A stretch of 64,000 nt of DNA from an uncultured Lachnospiraceae bacterium (GTDB lineage: Bacteria > Bacillota > Clostridia > Lachnospirales > Lachnospiraceae). Below are positions 18,201 to 27,067 of this stretch, piece after piece. The notes under the pieces are model-generated. The model had not been told where the DNA came from, made no database searches, and worked only from the letters and a program-made list of their open reading frames with translations. How positions within the stretch are numbered: the stretch's first letter is position 1; the number at the start of each line of letters is the position of its first letter. The stretch is from assembly GCA_947169385.1 (NCBI GenBank), contig CAMVPR010000010.1, forward strand, positions 1-64,000, given 5' to 3'. The translations under genes and the position numbers were made by a program.

Positions 18201-20354
18201 ACCTGTTCCCTCGTCTTCTTCATCAGTTTTCTTAGAAGGATTAAGAATCTCATTGACATCAACCTTAGTTGTACTGTCATCCGCAACAACTGCTCTACAC
18301 TGCTGTAACTCGAACAAGACACCTGCCACGCAGTTTCTCTCTAAGTGGAATTTGGTCTTTAATCCTCCGCTGGTCTCCTCCTTAAGATATGCACGTCTCT
18401 TATCAAAAGACTCAACGTAAGATATTAAGACATTGTCCATAATCCAGATATCTCCGCCGTCTATTGAAGCCTGCATTCCAACGAAGCTCGTAACATCTTC
18501 TTCATCTAACAGATAAGAAACCTTACCGCCTTCTTCTAAGCCTGAACCGGCTATATAATCTGTACCCTTATCAGTCATCCAGTCACCCATGTAATTAGAT
18601 GCTGACTTTTTGATGCTCTTATATGCTGTAACCTGCTGTCTTCCATTAGAATCTGTATAGTAGAATCTCATGTTGACATTATTGTTGGTTCCGGCACCAG
18701 TTTCATTGGCTGTATTAACCGTAACCATATATCTTCCTTCACCCGCATTTGATGCAATAAGCGGATTATTGGAATTGTACTTAATCATGGTAATCTGATC
18801 TTTACCGTTCTTTGATATACCTCTACCCTTGTCATCAGTGGTAGTATAGTACATTAATGGTGAAGATGTTCCAAATAAATACTCTATGGTAGAGCACTTA
18901 TATTGCTTACCCTCTGTGTCTGTACCGGTTCCAAGGTATGGCATACATCCACCCTTATATATAGATACTCCGGCAAGACTTATAGAATCACCGGTTACGC
19001 TTGAACTTAACGCACCGTTGTGTTTAATTCCATTCTCATTAAGTTTAGATTCTGCCATGCTACCGGTGTACAACGTGGTTGATAACAACGACTTATATCC
19101 CGGAAGCTTACCCTCAAATGCAATGGTATCACCTCTTAGACCGAAGCCATATATTACCTCTCCCTTAAGCTGTTCACCTACCATTCCGTAAGCACTCAGA
19201 ATAACAGGTAGATATACCTTTCTTGTCCAATTGTTCTCATCCTGGTACTGAACTTCAAGCACCATATCTTCGGTAATACTGTCATTCTGACCAATCTTGT
19301 CAGCATTATAATTAGTAAACGCCTCAATTCCTGCACCATAAACATCTGCAAAATCAAGTCGTACCGAATATAATTCATCTTCGCCCGAATACTTTCTGAC
19401 CTTTGACTTATTGTTGTATGTAACAAGCTTTAGAGAGTTGGTATTGCTACCCTCTCCCACAACAAACATCTTGTCAACACCTGAAGTAGATAAAGTGTCT
19501 CCTGAAGTATTCTGAACATCAGCAATCAAATAACCTTCAAAATCAAGGAACTGCTGACCGGATACCAAACCGTACTCCTCATATCCCTTGTAACTTTCTA
19601 CTTTATAAATTGAAATACCCTGTCCGTTCCATCCTGACTTAGTCGGCTCACCGGTCTCCTTATCGATGCTTCCGGTCTCCATATAAACTTCAACACTCAA
19701 GACTTCTTTAATTACTTCCTCTGTCTCAAATGCATAATCTACCGTGCTCCATGAATCAAGGGAAGTAACAGGCTTAACGTTCTCTGTATAATTGTACTTC
19801 TCAATAATACTCTTACCGTATGTATCTGTAATATTGGCACCGTCAGCATAATAGTTGAGCATAGCTTCTGTTCTGTTATATGCATCAACCTGTGGAAATA
19901 CATACTGTCTTCTCGTAGATCCATCTTCACCCTTATATCTGATTCCGAAGAATAAAAGGGTCTTGCCGGCTGTAGCTCCGGTTGAAATAGTAATAGCGTA
20001 GGTCTTATCAGAAGCCTTATGAGTCTTCCTTCCGTTCCAACCGTCAAGCTTATTAAAAGCATCATAAGAAGCTGTCACCGAATCCGGTGAAATACGATAT
20101 TCGGTTGTATCCTCATAAAGATCATCTTCCTCGGTACTGTCACCAGCACCACCACCGTCTTCAGTGGTAGATTCCGACGCTCCTCCCGCAGTATCACCTG
20201 ACACGCTCGCGGCCATCGCTTTGGTCGATAAATCATATATCCTGTTCACGAAATTACCAAAGCCTATTACGCCTTCAGCGGGCACATATGACATTGTAAA
20301 TGATATCAGCAGCAATCCTGCCAACAGTCGTTTAAATATTCCTTTTCTCTTCAT
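15204..20354 (-). CDS. Giant secreted surface protein (1716 residues) of the T4SS-like locus
   Basis: The N-terminal signal peptide (KRLLAGLLLISFTMSYVPAEG) supports export. I start at MKRKGIF, which has GAGG seven bases upstream; a longer reading adds ten residues without a ribosome site. The rest is beta-rich, Ser/Thr-rich and Asp-rich, with no transmembrane helix and no C-terminal sorting signal. A Ser run and short proline segment (SNPFVPPTTED) form the tail. Several stretches look like repeated beta-sandwich or galactose-binding-like modules (for example DSIDISEDTSGGCYVTYVI). No family is recognised. It leads an operon with the acidic-tail protein and the RsbW-like kinase, driven by a shared-box promoter, so it is probably an outer part of the apparatus, an adhesin, or a cell-contact protein. 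Confidence 0.85.
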   Translation of the reverse strand: MKRKGIFKRLLAGLLLISFTMSYVPAEGVIGFGNFVNRIYDLSTKAMAASVSGDTAGGASESTTEDGGGAGDSTEEDDLYEDTTEYRISPDSVTASYDAFNKLDGWNGRKTHKASDKTYAITISTGATAGKTLLFFGIRYKGEDGSTRRQYVFPQVDAYNRTEAMLNYYADGANITDTYGKSIIEKYNYTENVKPVTSLDSWSTVDYAFETEEVIKEVLSVEVYMETGSIDKETGEPTKSGWNGQGISIYKVESYKGYEEYGLVSGQQFLDFEGYLIADVQNTSGDTLSTSGVDKMFVVGEGSNTNSLKLVTYNNKSKVRKYSGEDELYSVRLDFADVYGAGIEAFTNYNADKIGQNDSITEDMVLEVQYQDENNWTRKVYLPVILSAYGMVGEQLKGEVIYGFGLRGDTIAFEGKLPGYKSLLSTTLYTGSMAESKLNENGIKHNGALSSSVTGDSISLAGVSIYKGGCMPYLGTGTDTEGKQYKCSTIEYLFGTSSPLMYYTTTDDKGRGISKNGKDQITMIKYNSNNPLIASNAGEGRYMVTVNTANETGAGTNNNVNMRFYYTDSNGRQQVTAYKSIKKSASNYMGDWMTDKGTDYIAGSGLEEGGKVSYLLDEEDVTSFVGMQASIDGGDIWIMDNVLISYVESFDKRRAYLKEETSGGLKTKFHLERNCVAGVLFELQQCRAVVADDSTTKVDVNEILNPSKKTDEEDEGTGLNKKVSADASKDASSSSKGQVPKFTGLQVFPNRTYTISFNSEDTLDIRDVDYTTVRYSMTHEQTGIDWGFFKKRKTYSIGVNVAKDDIADLGNGDSGSSNHFYFQLVFANGNSAYVLANQQMTSDGFRAGVTERFSISTNQDYGAIKGIRIIPEDLSKAADPFDKLNIDSIDISEDTSGGCYVTYVIDDVGWIDIEYYDEEEKVSLRGRKGRSQKEIAKYFPLSYTTTSVKVLCEMTLGGWEGDIPQFVGTVKAEVIYEDKDGVERRLNQDVVRQLAEYYEIKATAVESTNGTKERSGTDADGTGFTSVPDWMFRPNHTDRFTLDPIPNLKRIKSIEFTATTQNGFKSIWNIKSISLSQVLKDGGLQHTANEELYRNMDTTPLVTVRPGDGEGEFIESVSTEIGQPGTIGPITFPTHEFVWESTDIVTPVTRLPETTDDELNVYVYPSTDSLKQIKKNNSLGNRKKAVKASVDYDTPFSKLMTTGMQELTYGTDAKGNVMYYCKGINAKNTINLNKMTVTCADNGILFNHAVVQHIRNGVVMGSYSYYLFDQAGTFGGAQGALDLHNQYSDNTEEDVYIAIDESTKKQALVNESNDVAVSFFYTSTIDDVDGDKTQYQSPYVYLTDLGVYDISGGMFLDIHSKVPYVKEITGYTITAYGNIKGRVNGACAQVKDVPKDSNGAPISSDAYSSYAAQRSYTSFNRAFDLTGKFTNHKSTSHKCYGENGVTPVEVTFNTSGSSMTLKDSKKSKVSMNFNYTNYQGVSESIFIDDITKFIDNDTNRLIAKETQTIRFFIPEMKDKMNITSAEVYFEDEDAYWTIDDVNVVFGLGADTIGRVGEQTFRGDSDENIMRFNNIKLTTDVSTKDDLVRVENHEYSFVAYGGDVITGTSNITGTTSKAGVVVKAYKMVGDTPDELKGDELTSTKNTFKFTVPKNNTNDIVKYKIVIKAKDDPTIEDVIYITVPGTGSSSSSSSNSTESNPFVPPTTEDIGDGDPDSE

Positions 20355-20416
20355 AGTGCATCCTCTATTCCTGACTTTTGTCAAAAAACTACAACGGTTA
20401 CAAATTACCTGCTATA

Positions 20417-20450
20417 AATATACCAGACACCGTATAACAAAAGTGCAACA
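20417..20450 (-). promoter_or_regulatory. Shared-box promoter of the giant surface protein operon
   Basis: Minus strand: box TGTTGCACTTTTGTTA, 9 bases, TGG, then -10 TATATT. The leader to the ATG at 20354 is about 55 bases. Box and -10 spacing equals that of the six other copies. Confidence 0.78.
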
Positions 20451-20467
20451 CATTCTGTAACTAATAA

Positions 20468-20767
20468 CTATCTTATATTCAAAAGTCCTGCAAGTCCTGT
20501 CATTTCAAACACTTCCATAACGTTATCGTTAACGTTGGTAAGTGTAAGCTTGCCACTATTCTGGTTAATCTTGATATAGAGATTCCTTATCGAACGCAAT
20601 CCTGCACTCGATACATACTCAAGATCTTTCATATTGAGGCAAATATTCTTGAATCTGTCGGCCATTTGCATAAAGAGAGCGTCTGCATCTCTTGCCGTCC
20701 TGGTGTCAAGGTCACCTGCTAACAGAAGTTCCCCCTCTTCACCGCGGTCAACCAACTTTACGTCCAT
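20468..20767 (-). CDS. STAS domain anti-sigma factor antagonist (RsbV-like)
   Basis: A 99-residue single STAS domain. The phosphorylation-site segment is DLEYVSSAGLRSIRNLY, with the conserved serine pair of RsbV/SpoIIAA. Such proteins are phosphorylated by an RsbW-like kinase and dephosphorylated by a SpoIIE-type phosphatase; both kinds are encoded in this window. The gene lies 21 bases after the VirB4 ATPase gene with AGGAGG before its ATG, so it is the last gene of the pilin-VirD4-VirB6-VirB4 transcript. Placing a regulatory switch component at the end of the secretion operon suggests feedback of apparatus synthesis on regulation, which is inference. Confidence 0.92.
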   Translation of the reverse strand: MDVKLVDRGEEGELLLAGDLDTRTARDADALFMQMADRFKNICLNMKDLEYVSSAGLRSIRNLYIKINQNSGKLTLTNVNDNVMEVFEMTGLAGLLNIR

Positions 20768-20788
20768 ACCTCATTCCTCCTAAAAAGC

Positions 20789-23700
20789 TTATTTCTTCTT
20801 CCTTTGTTCCTTGATATAAGATGCGAGTTCTTCGACCGTAATCTCGATAACATCTTCTCCCATCTCTTCCATACGTTCCTCGATACCCATATTGGCGTAT
20901 TCTTCCGCAGCCTCTGCTAAAAGCTCTGCAAAAAGGAACGGTGCCGGCTCATACTCTTCTGACTCATCATCAGAGAACAATCCGTCTGAATCCATATCAT
21001 CATCAAAACTGAACTCATCATCATCGTTATCATCAAAGTCAAAGCTGAATTCATCATCATCGGCACCAAGACTGTATTCGCCATCAGACGACTCTTCATC
21101 CTCGTCATCAAAGAATGACTTGTCTTCGTCATCCTCACCGAAGAACGACTCATCATCGTCAAAGAGTGACTTATCTTTATCGTCACCATCCAAGCTGCCA
21201 AAGAATGAATCATCCTCATCGCTTTCGTCAATTCCAAAGAGACTTCCAAGTGTATCCTCTTCAACGGTCTCCTCTGTATGAACAGGAACTTCTTCTTTAA
21301 CAAATGAAGTAACAGGCTGTGCAACCGTAGCTCCACCGCCACCTGCTAAAGCAACCTGTGAACCGGCATTAATTCCGGCTCCAAGTGTAATCCACTTAAT
21401 CCTCTCAATAAGCTCTTCTTCCATCTCTTTCTTAATAGAATCCCTGATAGAAGTAAGCTTATTATCAAGCTCTTCCTGGCTGTATATAGCTTCTTCCTTA
21501 GACGTCTCTTTAGTCTTGCTAACTTCAGCCTTGTCTTCTCCGGTATTAGTCTCGCTCTCTATGTCATCGGCTGAAATCTCGCTAAATGATATTCCGCCGA
21601 TTGAGGTTTCTTTCTTAGGCTCCTCTTCCTTGGTAGCCTCCTCGTACTCATCCTCAGAAATCTCTGCAAGACTGATGCTTCCGAAGCGTCCCATAGCCAT
21701 CTCGTACTCCTTACGATTGACAGCCTCCTCAGCCTGAATAAATCTGTCAACTGAGCTTAACTTCTCCTCAGCCTTGTCAAATGCCTTAAGAATGTCATCC
21801 TCTTCCTCAAGTCTGTCTGCCTCGTCCTCGGTTATCTCAGAGAAGGTGAAGTTCGACTTCTTCTCGACCTTCTCGCGTTTCTCATTCTCTACAGCCTTAC
21901 GCTCCTCATAATTGGCATCATGAGCCTCACGACTCGCAGAAACGAAGTCTTCCCAATTCTTGACACCCTCTGCTCCAAAGAAATAGTTGGTCTCAAAATC
22001 CTGATTCTCAAACATGTCAACAAATGAATCAGGAACTTCGATAAGGAACGAAGATCTTGAGGTAGGACTCATGATTGTGAATACCTCACCTCTCTTGGCG
22101 CTTACGATATCCTCCTGCTCACGCTCGTTGATACCTCCCGCCTTCTCATAAAGCTTGCATAAATCTTCCATATCGTTAGGTGCAAGTGAAAATACAAAAC
22201 TGTACTGACACGCATTGATGATAGCAGATGACTTTCTTGCTATCTCCTCACTACCTACGAAGTCCTTGATATTCTGTGTAATAACAATCTGCATACCGTT
22301 GTACTTACGGATACGTTTAGCAAGCTGATACATGAAATCAAGTGCGACCGGAAACTTGGTATCGATAAATACATGCGCCTCATCGATAACAACTACAATC
22401 TTACGCTTTAATCCATACTTGATATTATAATCTCTATTCTTGATAATCTCGTTGTCAATGTACTTCAATACAAGAAGCATCTGTGCATTGGCAATCGTTG
22501 TATTCCTGTTGGCAAGCATCGACTGGAAGTTGAACACTGAGAAGTTCTCATCAGTTGTAATAGTTGATGGACCATTCCAGATGTTAGCATTTCTTCCGCC
22601 GGTAGAGAACTTAGAAATATAGTTGACAAGCGACCTTAAGAGCTGTCTTAAATACTCGTTATTGGTTCTCTCAAACTCTTGCAAAACAACATCATATAAA
22701 TCGTCAAATATCGGATAATCCTCAGCCTTAAATCCTGAAAGATCGGTCTCAGGAGTAATTCCAAAGTTAAGATACAATCTCTCAACAAGTGAATTAAGGT
22801 ACTCTAAGGCATCCTTATCTATATCAGGGAGAATCTGTCTAAAGAACTCCTCTAAAAACTGCAAATGCGTAGCAAAACTACCGCCCGGACCGCCACCGTC
22901 TACACCGGCCTCGTCATCATCAAGGGCAGTTATAATGTGGAAAGGATTAAGCCTTCCATATGTTGCGTTACCTACATTAATAACCTTACCATGTAAGGTG
23001 TGCGCAAGTTCTGAATACTCATTCTCAGGATCGAGAATGAATATCTTAGCATCCTCAGATGCTAGGTTGGTAAGAAGAGATTTGGTAGCGTATGACTTAC
23101 CTGAACCGGACTTACCGACAATAACCATGTTGGAATTAACTCTCTCGCTATCTCTCCTAAAGAAATCTATAAATACAGGAACACCCTGTGCTGAACCAAG
23201 CTTGATACCGCCCTTGTCGGAAATGTGAGCATATACCCAAGGGAATGTAGCCGCAATTGTGTTGGTAGGGATTCCTCTCGCCTCTTTAATCATTGGATCG
23301 TAATTAGAAACCTGTGAACCAATGTAAGCCTGAAGCTGCATAAAGTCCATGCCCGAAAGCTTCATACCTGACTCGTTCCAACTTCTTCTGATAGTCTTCT
23401 TCATATCGGCTACATAAGGCATAACCGTGCTAAAGTCCTCATTATAAAGAGGATTGTCCTGAGTCATACTTGCGTCATATGCAGTAACATAGATGTCTAC
23501 AGACATCAACGCTTCATTCTCCTGCTGCAAAGTAACAAGAAGTGAAGACAATGTCTCAATATGCTCCTGAAGCTCGATAACCTTAGAATCAAGCGATGTA
23601 GTCATATACTGACCGCGAAGCTCTGACAAAGATCTGTCAATAGCTCTTATTGACTTGGCGTTATCCATAGGAGTAACCTTAACCACAACTTTAGAAGCAG

Positions 23701-24895
23701 GAAATGACATAACTCCCGCTAGCCATGCGTCACCCACTACTGTAGGATATCCGATTACTCTGAAGTTATGAGTTATAACACCATCAACAACGACATTTCT
23801 CATGTTGAACTTAAGCTTGTCAGGCATTGCCCACTTAGCCCAATCTTCCTGAGGAATATGGTCAATCTCTTTCTCATCGAAATCTATTCCATTGCTGTAC
23901 TTAAGGAATAAAGCCAATCCCTTGCTATCAAGCCTTCTAACCGCAAGTTCTCCCTGCTCTAATGCCAAAACAGCTTGTCTTGTCACAATATCAAGTCTTC
24001 TCCTGTCTGCCTCAAACAATACAAGATAGTAAAAAGGCTCAATTACCTTGTCCTCATGACACAACTCTCTTACTTCGTTGATTCTGTCATACTGAATCTC
24101 AACTCTGCTCTTAAGCTCCTCTTCAGTAAACAAACCACTCTCATAAGAGGCTTTTAATTGTTCTAGCTTATCGTACTCTGCTCTTAAATAATCATCGTAA
24201 ATAATAGGTCTTTGAACCTTTACGATATTGGCACCGTAGTCGCCCTGCATTCCTCTTAGTATACGACCAAAACAAGACTCGATGGAATTGTCTCTTCTGT
24301 ACTTAGAAAAGAATCTAAATTCAACCGGGTCTATCTCAATAACGGAGCCATAATACTCTCCACCATACTCTATAAAATCATCACTTATACCTGTAAACGG
24401 CATAAGCTCCTCAATAGGCTCACTCTTTGTTTCGTTAAGCTTCTCTTTATTCTTCTTGGCAGCAGCAGTCCTCTCTGCTCTCGCTGCCCACACTGCATCC
24501 TTCTCTTCCTTGGTTGCAGTCTTACTCTTTATTATCTTGTTCTCTTCTTTAATGATTGCCTTTAAATCTTCCTGACTTATAGAGTCTTCATCTTCATCCT
24601 CATCCTCTTCCGTCGATTCTTCGACATCGTCAGTCTTCTTCGAATACACTCTTGGATATGCTTTAAACCTTATCATATGCCATACAAATACGTACAGCGG
24701 ATCATCATCTAATCTAAATAACAAAGGTACAACTATAGATGCTATAATAGTTGCTATCACCCATCTTCCCGGCAACGATGACGCAAGACTCATTGCAATT
24801 AATAGCGCAGCAACAAGCCCTATACCAACATCGGCTAGAGTTACCCCTTTAAATATTTCGATTTTGACCTTGGTTCTACCCGGAATTAATCTCAT
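20789..24895 (-). CDS. PrgI-VirB4 fusion conjugation/secretion ATPase with acidic tail
   Basis: A 1368-residue protein. Residues 1-90 match the PrgI type: a short basic start (MRLIPGRTKVKIEIFKG), two membrane helices, and a conserved LDDDPLYVFVWHM region. An acidic and Lys-rich linker follows to about 155, then a VirB4/TraE-like ATPase. Walker A is GKSGSGKS at about 594-601 and Walker B is VVVIDEAH with the Asp at about 838. From about 985 the protein is coiled and highly acidic, ending in Asp/Ser/Phe-rich repeats (FFGEDDEDKSFFDDEDEE). The ATG chosen has AGGTGG eight bases upstream. VirB4 ATPases power pilus assembly and substrate transfer. The acidic extension is not part of usual VirB4 proteins and could dock a partner. 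Confidence 0.93.
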   Translation of the reverse strand: MRLIPGRTKVKIEIFKGVTLADVGIGLVAALLIAMSLASSLPGRWVIATIIASIVVPLLFRLDDDPLYVFVWHMIRFKAYPRVYSKKTDDVEESTEEDEDEDEDSISQEDLKAIIKEENKIIKSKTATKEEKDAVWAARAERTAAAKKNKEKLNETKSEPIEELMPFTGISDDFIEYGGEYYGSVIEIDPVEFRFFSKYRRDNSIESCFGRILRGMQGDYGANIVKVQRPIIYDDYLRAEYDKLEQLKASYESGLFTEEELKSRVEIQYDRINEVRELCHEDKVIEPFYYLVLFEADRRRLDIVTRQAVLALEQGELAVRRLDSKGLALFLKYSNGIDFDEKEIDHIPQEDWAKWAMPDKLKFNMRNVVVDGVITHNFRVIGYPTVVGDAWLAGVMSFPASKVVVKVTPMDNAKSIRAIDRSLSELRGQYMTTSLDSKVIELQEHIETLSSLLVTLQQENEALMSVDIYVTAYDASMTQDNPLYNEDFSTVMPYVADMKKTIRRSWNESGMKLSGMDFMQLQAYIGSQVSNYDPMIKEARGIPTNTIAATFPWVYAHISDKGGIKLGSAQGVPVFIDFFRRDSERVNSNMVIVGKSGSGKSYATKSLLTNLASEDAKIFILDPENEYSELAHTLHGKVINVGNATYGRLNPFHIITALDDDEAGVDGGGPGGSFATHLQFLEEFFRQILPDIDKDALEYLNSLVERLYLNFGITPETDLSGFKAEDYPIFDDLYDVVLQEFERTNNEYLRQLLRSLVNYISKFSTGGRNANIWNGPSTITTDENFSVFNFQSMLANRNTTIANAQMLLVLKYIDNEIIKNRDYNIKYGLKRKIVVVIDEAHVFIDTKFPVALDFMYQLAKRIRKYNGMQIVITQNIKDFVGSEEIARKSSAIINACQYSFVFSLAPNDMEDLCKLYEKAGGINEREQEDIVSAKRGEVFTIMSPTSRSSFLIEVPDSFVDMFENQDFETNYFFGAEGVKNWEDFVSASREAHDANYEERKAVENEKREKVEKKSNFTFSEITEDEADRLEEEDDILKAFDKAEEKLSSVDRFIQAEEAVNRKEYEMAMGRFGSISLAEISEDEYEEATKEEEPKKETSIGGISFSEISADDIESETNTGEDKAEVSKTKETSKEEAIYSQEELDNKLTSIRDSIKKEMEEELIERIKWITLGAGINAGSQVALAGGGGATVAQPVTSFVKEEVPVHTEETVEEDTLGSLFGIDESDEDDSFFGSLDGDDKDKSLFDDDESFFGEDDEDKSFFDDEDEESSDGEYSLGADDDEFSFDFDDNDDDEFSFDDDMDSDGLFSDDESEEYEPAPFLFAELLAEAAEEYANMGIEERMEEMGEDVIEITVEELASYIKEQRKKK

Positions 24896-24937
24896 ATACA
24901 CATCCACCTAATCAAAAATGTTCATAAAGCACTATCA

Positions 24938-24967
24938 CCCACCCCGGTTTTATTAAACCGGGATGGG
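24938..24967 (-). other. Hairpin between VirB6-like and VirB4 genes
   Basis: An inverted repeat with 12 base pairs and one mismatch (arms CCCATCCCGGTTT and AAACCGGGGTGGG on the minus strand, four-base loop) lies in the 98-base gap. No U-run follows, so it is more likely an RNA stability or processing element than a terminator. Confidence 0.6.
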
Positions 24968-24993
24968 ATATCTAAAAGTTAATGACAAACATA

Positions 24994-27045
24994 TTAAACC
25001 TGAATATTCTCATTGTTTGGAATATCATCGTCACCCGGAAGATCAACGTGCGGTCCCGGAGGTGGCTGACGCCTGTTGTCATTGCCGCCTATTCCACCGC
25101 CACCCGGGCCGTAGTCATTCTTGTCCATGTTTCTGATGTCGTTAGCCATGCTATTAACATCATTATCTCTATCCAACTTATCCTGTCTCATATCTTCCTT
25201 AGCCATTGCGTTGGAATCCTTGACATTGTGACCTGCTTCGAGATGTTTGAGCTTATGCTGCATAAACTTAACATCACTTTCTGATCTCTTTCTACCTGAT
25301 GAATCTTTGCCCTTATTCTTCTTGATAGAATCAAGATCTTTCTTAATATTGGCTGCCTCGCGGCTAGCTTCTCTCTTATCTGCTTGCTTCTCAGCCTCTG
25401 ACTTCTCTTTCTTAGATCCATCGGCGTTCTTGCCTTGAATCTTATTACCTACAGCTGATGCACCGGCACCGACAAGACCGGAACCTGTCATCCACTTACC
25501 TGTAGCTTTACCAAGACTAGACTGTTCGAAATTACTACGCATATCGCCGGCGTAAATAGCCTGATATCCGGCATTATCCGCCAAGATACCGGTAAAGATA
25601 CCGTTAACCTTAGATACAGCCTCTAGTGAACAATATGTAATAATCGTTCTTACTATAGTTCCAAGCAACACATTGTCAAATCCGTTATTACCTATCTGAA
25701 TCTCAGGGCTCCAGATTATAGGTAGGAATACAAGGAATAATCTCATCGAGATAATCATTCCTACAATTCCGAGTAACTGTACAACAAATGCAGTAGACCA
25801 CTGCTTAAACTTACCTCCGTCGTCAAGTGGCATTGATGCTATCGCTAACGGTGATGCGATATATAATGCCAGGAGGTTGAATATTCTAACACCGCAGGTG
25901 ATGATAATGATAACCATCTCCCTAAGTAGTGCCAAACCAACCAAATATACCAATATATAATTCATATGAATCGGGCTGAGAGTAAATACTTTCATTACGT
26001 CGTCTTTACTGTATATACTCTTGTCTCCCACATAGAACGGGAATCTTACCGAATCAAAGAATGATGGATTCTCGTTGTAGGTATCGTCTCTTGCTGCTGC
26101 AAGACCTCCTACAGTACCCATTGTACCGGTAAGGAATAATATCCTATCCATCGGAACATCTCCGACTTCACTCTTACTCTGCTCAGAAAAGTCTCCTCTT
26201 TGGATATCCGCTAATGCTCTTAATCTAGGATTAGCTCTTAGTATCTCTATCGAATCAAGAATGGCGTTGGTCAAACCGTCATCATATGTATCAAGAGCTG
26301 CCTCTTTATTAACCGAATATCCCTCTCTAAGCAACTGCATAACACTCTGCCAAGTCTCTTCGTCCTCGCCTTGATTGTTATATGTTTTATAGTTAAACTT
26401 AAATACTCCCTGTCTGTCAAGAAACTGTAAGTCTCCTCTTATATCATTATAACATGCATTTAGGTTATACCTAGATCTATATGAAGGGTTAAGAGAATAG
26501 TTACCAATAGTATTGATAATCCTTCCCATAGCCGCGTACTGTTCTTCCGTAAATGTCATCGAGTCTTCGGCTTGCGTAAACTCGTAATTATTCTTAATAG
26601 CACTGCTCAATGTGCTTACCAATACATTAGTTGTATATATCGAGATGTATACAACAGCTGTCATCGAGAAAATCAACACGATACTCTTAATAAGATTACC
26701 GATGATTGTGCCCATGGTTACACCCTGCTGCTTACCTCTTAAATCTAATATTCTCTTAATTACACTCCAGATTGCGAAGGCAAATGCAAACATAATACCA
26801 ATTATTGCAATACCGGAATATACTCCTCTGACCGTCTCATGCTGAAAGAACACATTAATCAAAGGCATCGATTCATCTCTGTAGATTATCTCTTCTTCAC
26901 CGGTAAAAATCTCCATCGCGTACTCTACAAGGTGCAAAAAACCGAGAATAATTATCTCCACTAAGTAGAATATGCTAAAGAATATGGCCTCTAAACCTGA
27001 AACAATCTGATCTTTAATTGAATCAAAATCAAATAATGCAACCAT
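24994..27045 (-). CDS. VirB6/TrbL-like polytopic membrane protein
   Basis: A 683-residue protein with about seven or eight hydrophobic helices: one near 10-45, two near 70-160, and several at about 350-490 (for example YILVYLVGLALLREMVIIII). A cytoplasmic, Lys/Glu/Asp-rich tail of about 130 residues ends in a proline- and glycine-rich segment. Size, helix layout and position between VirD4 and VirB4 fit the VirB6/TrbL channel component of Gram-positive type IV systems, often annotated as a CD1107-like or TrbL family protein. I start at MVALFDFDS because GGAG stands eight bases before it; an upstream GTG is too close. It is in one operon with its neighbours. Confidence 0.85.
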   Translation of the reverse strand: MVALFDFDSIKDQIVSGLEAIFFSIFYLVEIIILGFLHLVEYAMEIFTGEEEIIYRDESMPLINVFFQHETVRGVYSGIAIIGIMFAFAFAIWSVIKRILDLRGKQQGVTMGTIIGNLIKSIVLIFSMTAVVYISIYTTNVLVSTLSSAIKNNYEFTQAEDSMTFTEEQYAAMGRIINTIGNYSLNPSYRSRYNLNACYNDIRGDLQFLDRQGVFKFNYKTYNNQGEDEETWQSVMQLLREGYSVNKEAALDTYDDGLTNAILDSIEILRANPRLRALADIQRGDFSEQSKSEVGDVPMDRILFLTGTMGTVGGLAAARDDTYNENPSFFDSVRFPFYVGDKSIYSKDDVMKVFTLSPIHMNYILVYLVGLALLREMVIIIITCGVRIFNLLALYIASPLAIASMPLDDGGKFKQWSTAFVVQLLGIVGMIISMRLFLVFLPIIWSPEIQIGNNGFDNVLLGTIVRTIITYCSLEAVSKVNGIFTGILADNAGYQAIYAGDMRSNFEQSSLGKATGKWMTGSGLVGAGASAVGNKIQGKNADGSKKEKSEAEKQADKREASREAANIKKDLDSIKKNKGKDSSGRKRSESDVKFMQHKLKHLEAGHNVKDSNAMAKEDMRQDKLDRDNDVNSMANDIRNMDKNDYGPGGGGIGGNDNRRQPPPGPHVDLPGDDDIPNNENIQV

Positions 27046-27067
27046 AACATCCACTCCTACGATAAGC

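Noticed and set aside
20892-21281. Plus-strand Ser-rich open frame opposite the VirB4 tail
   Set aside because: It is the antisense image of the Asp/Glu-rich tail, has no ribosome site, and the minus-strand gene is clearly real.
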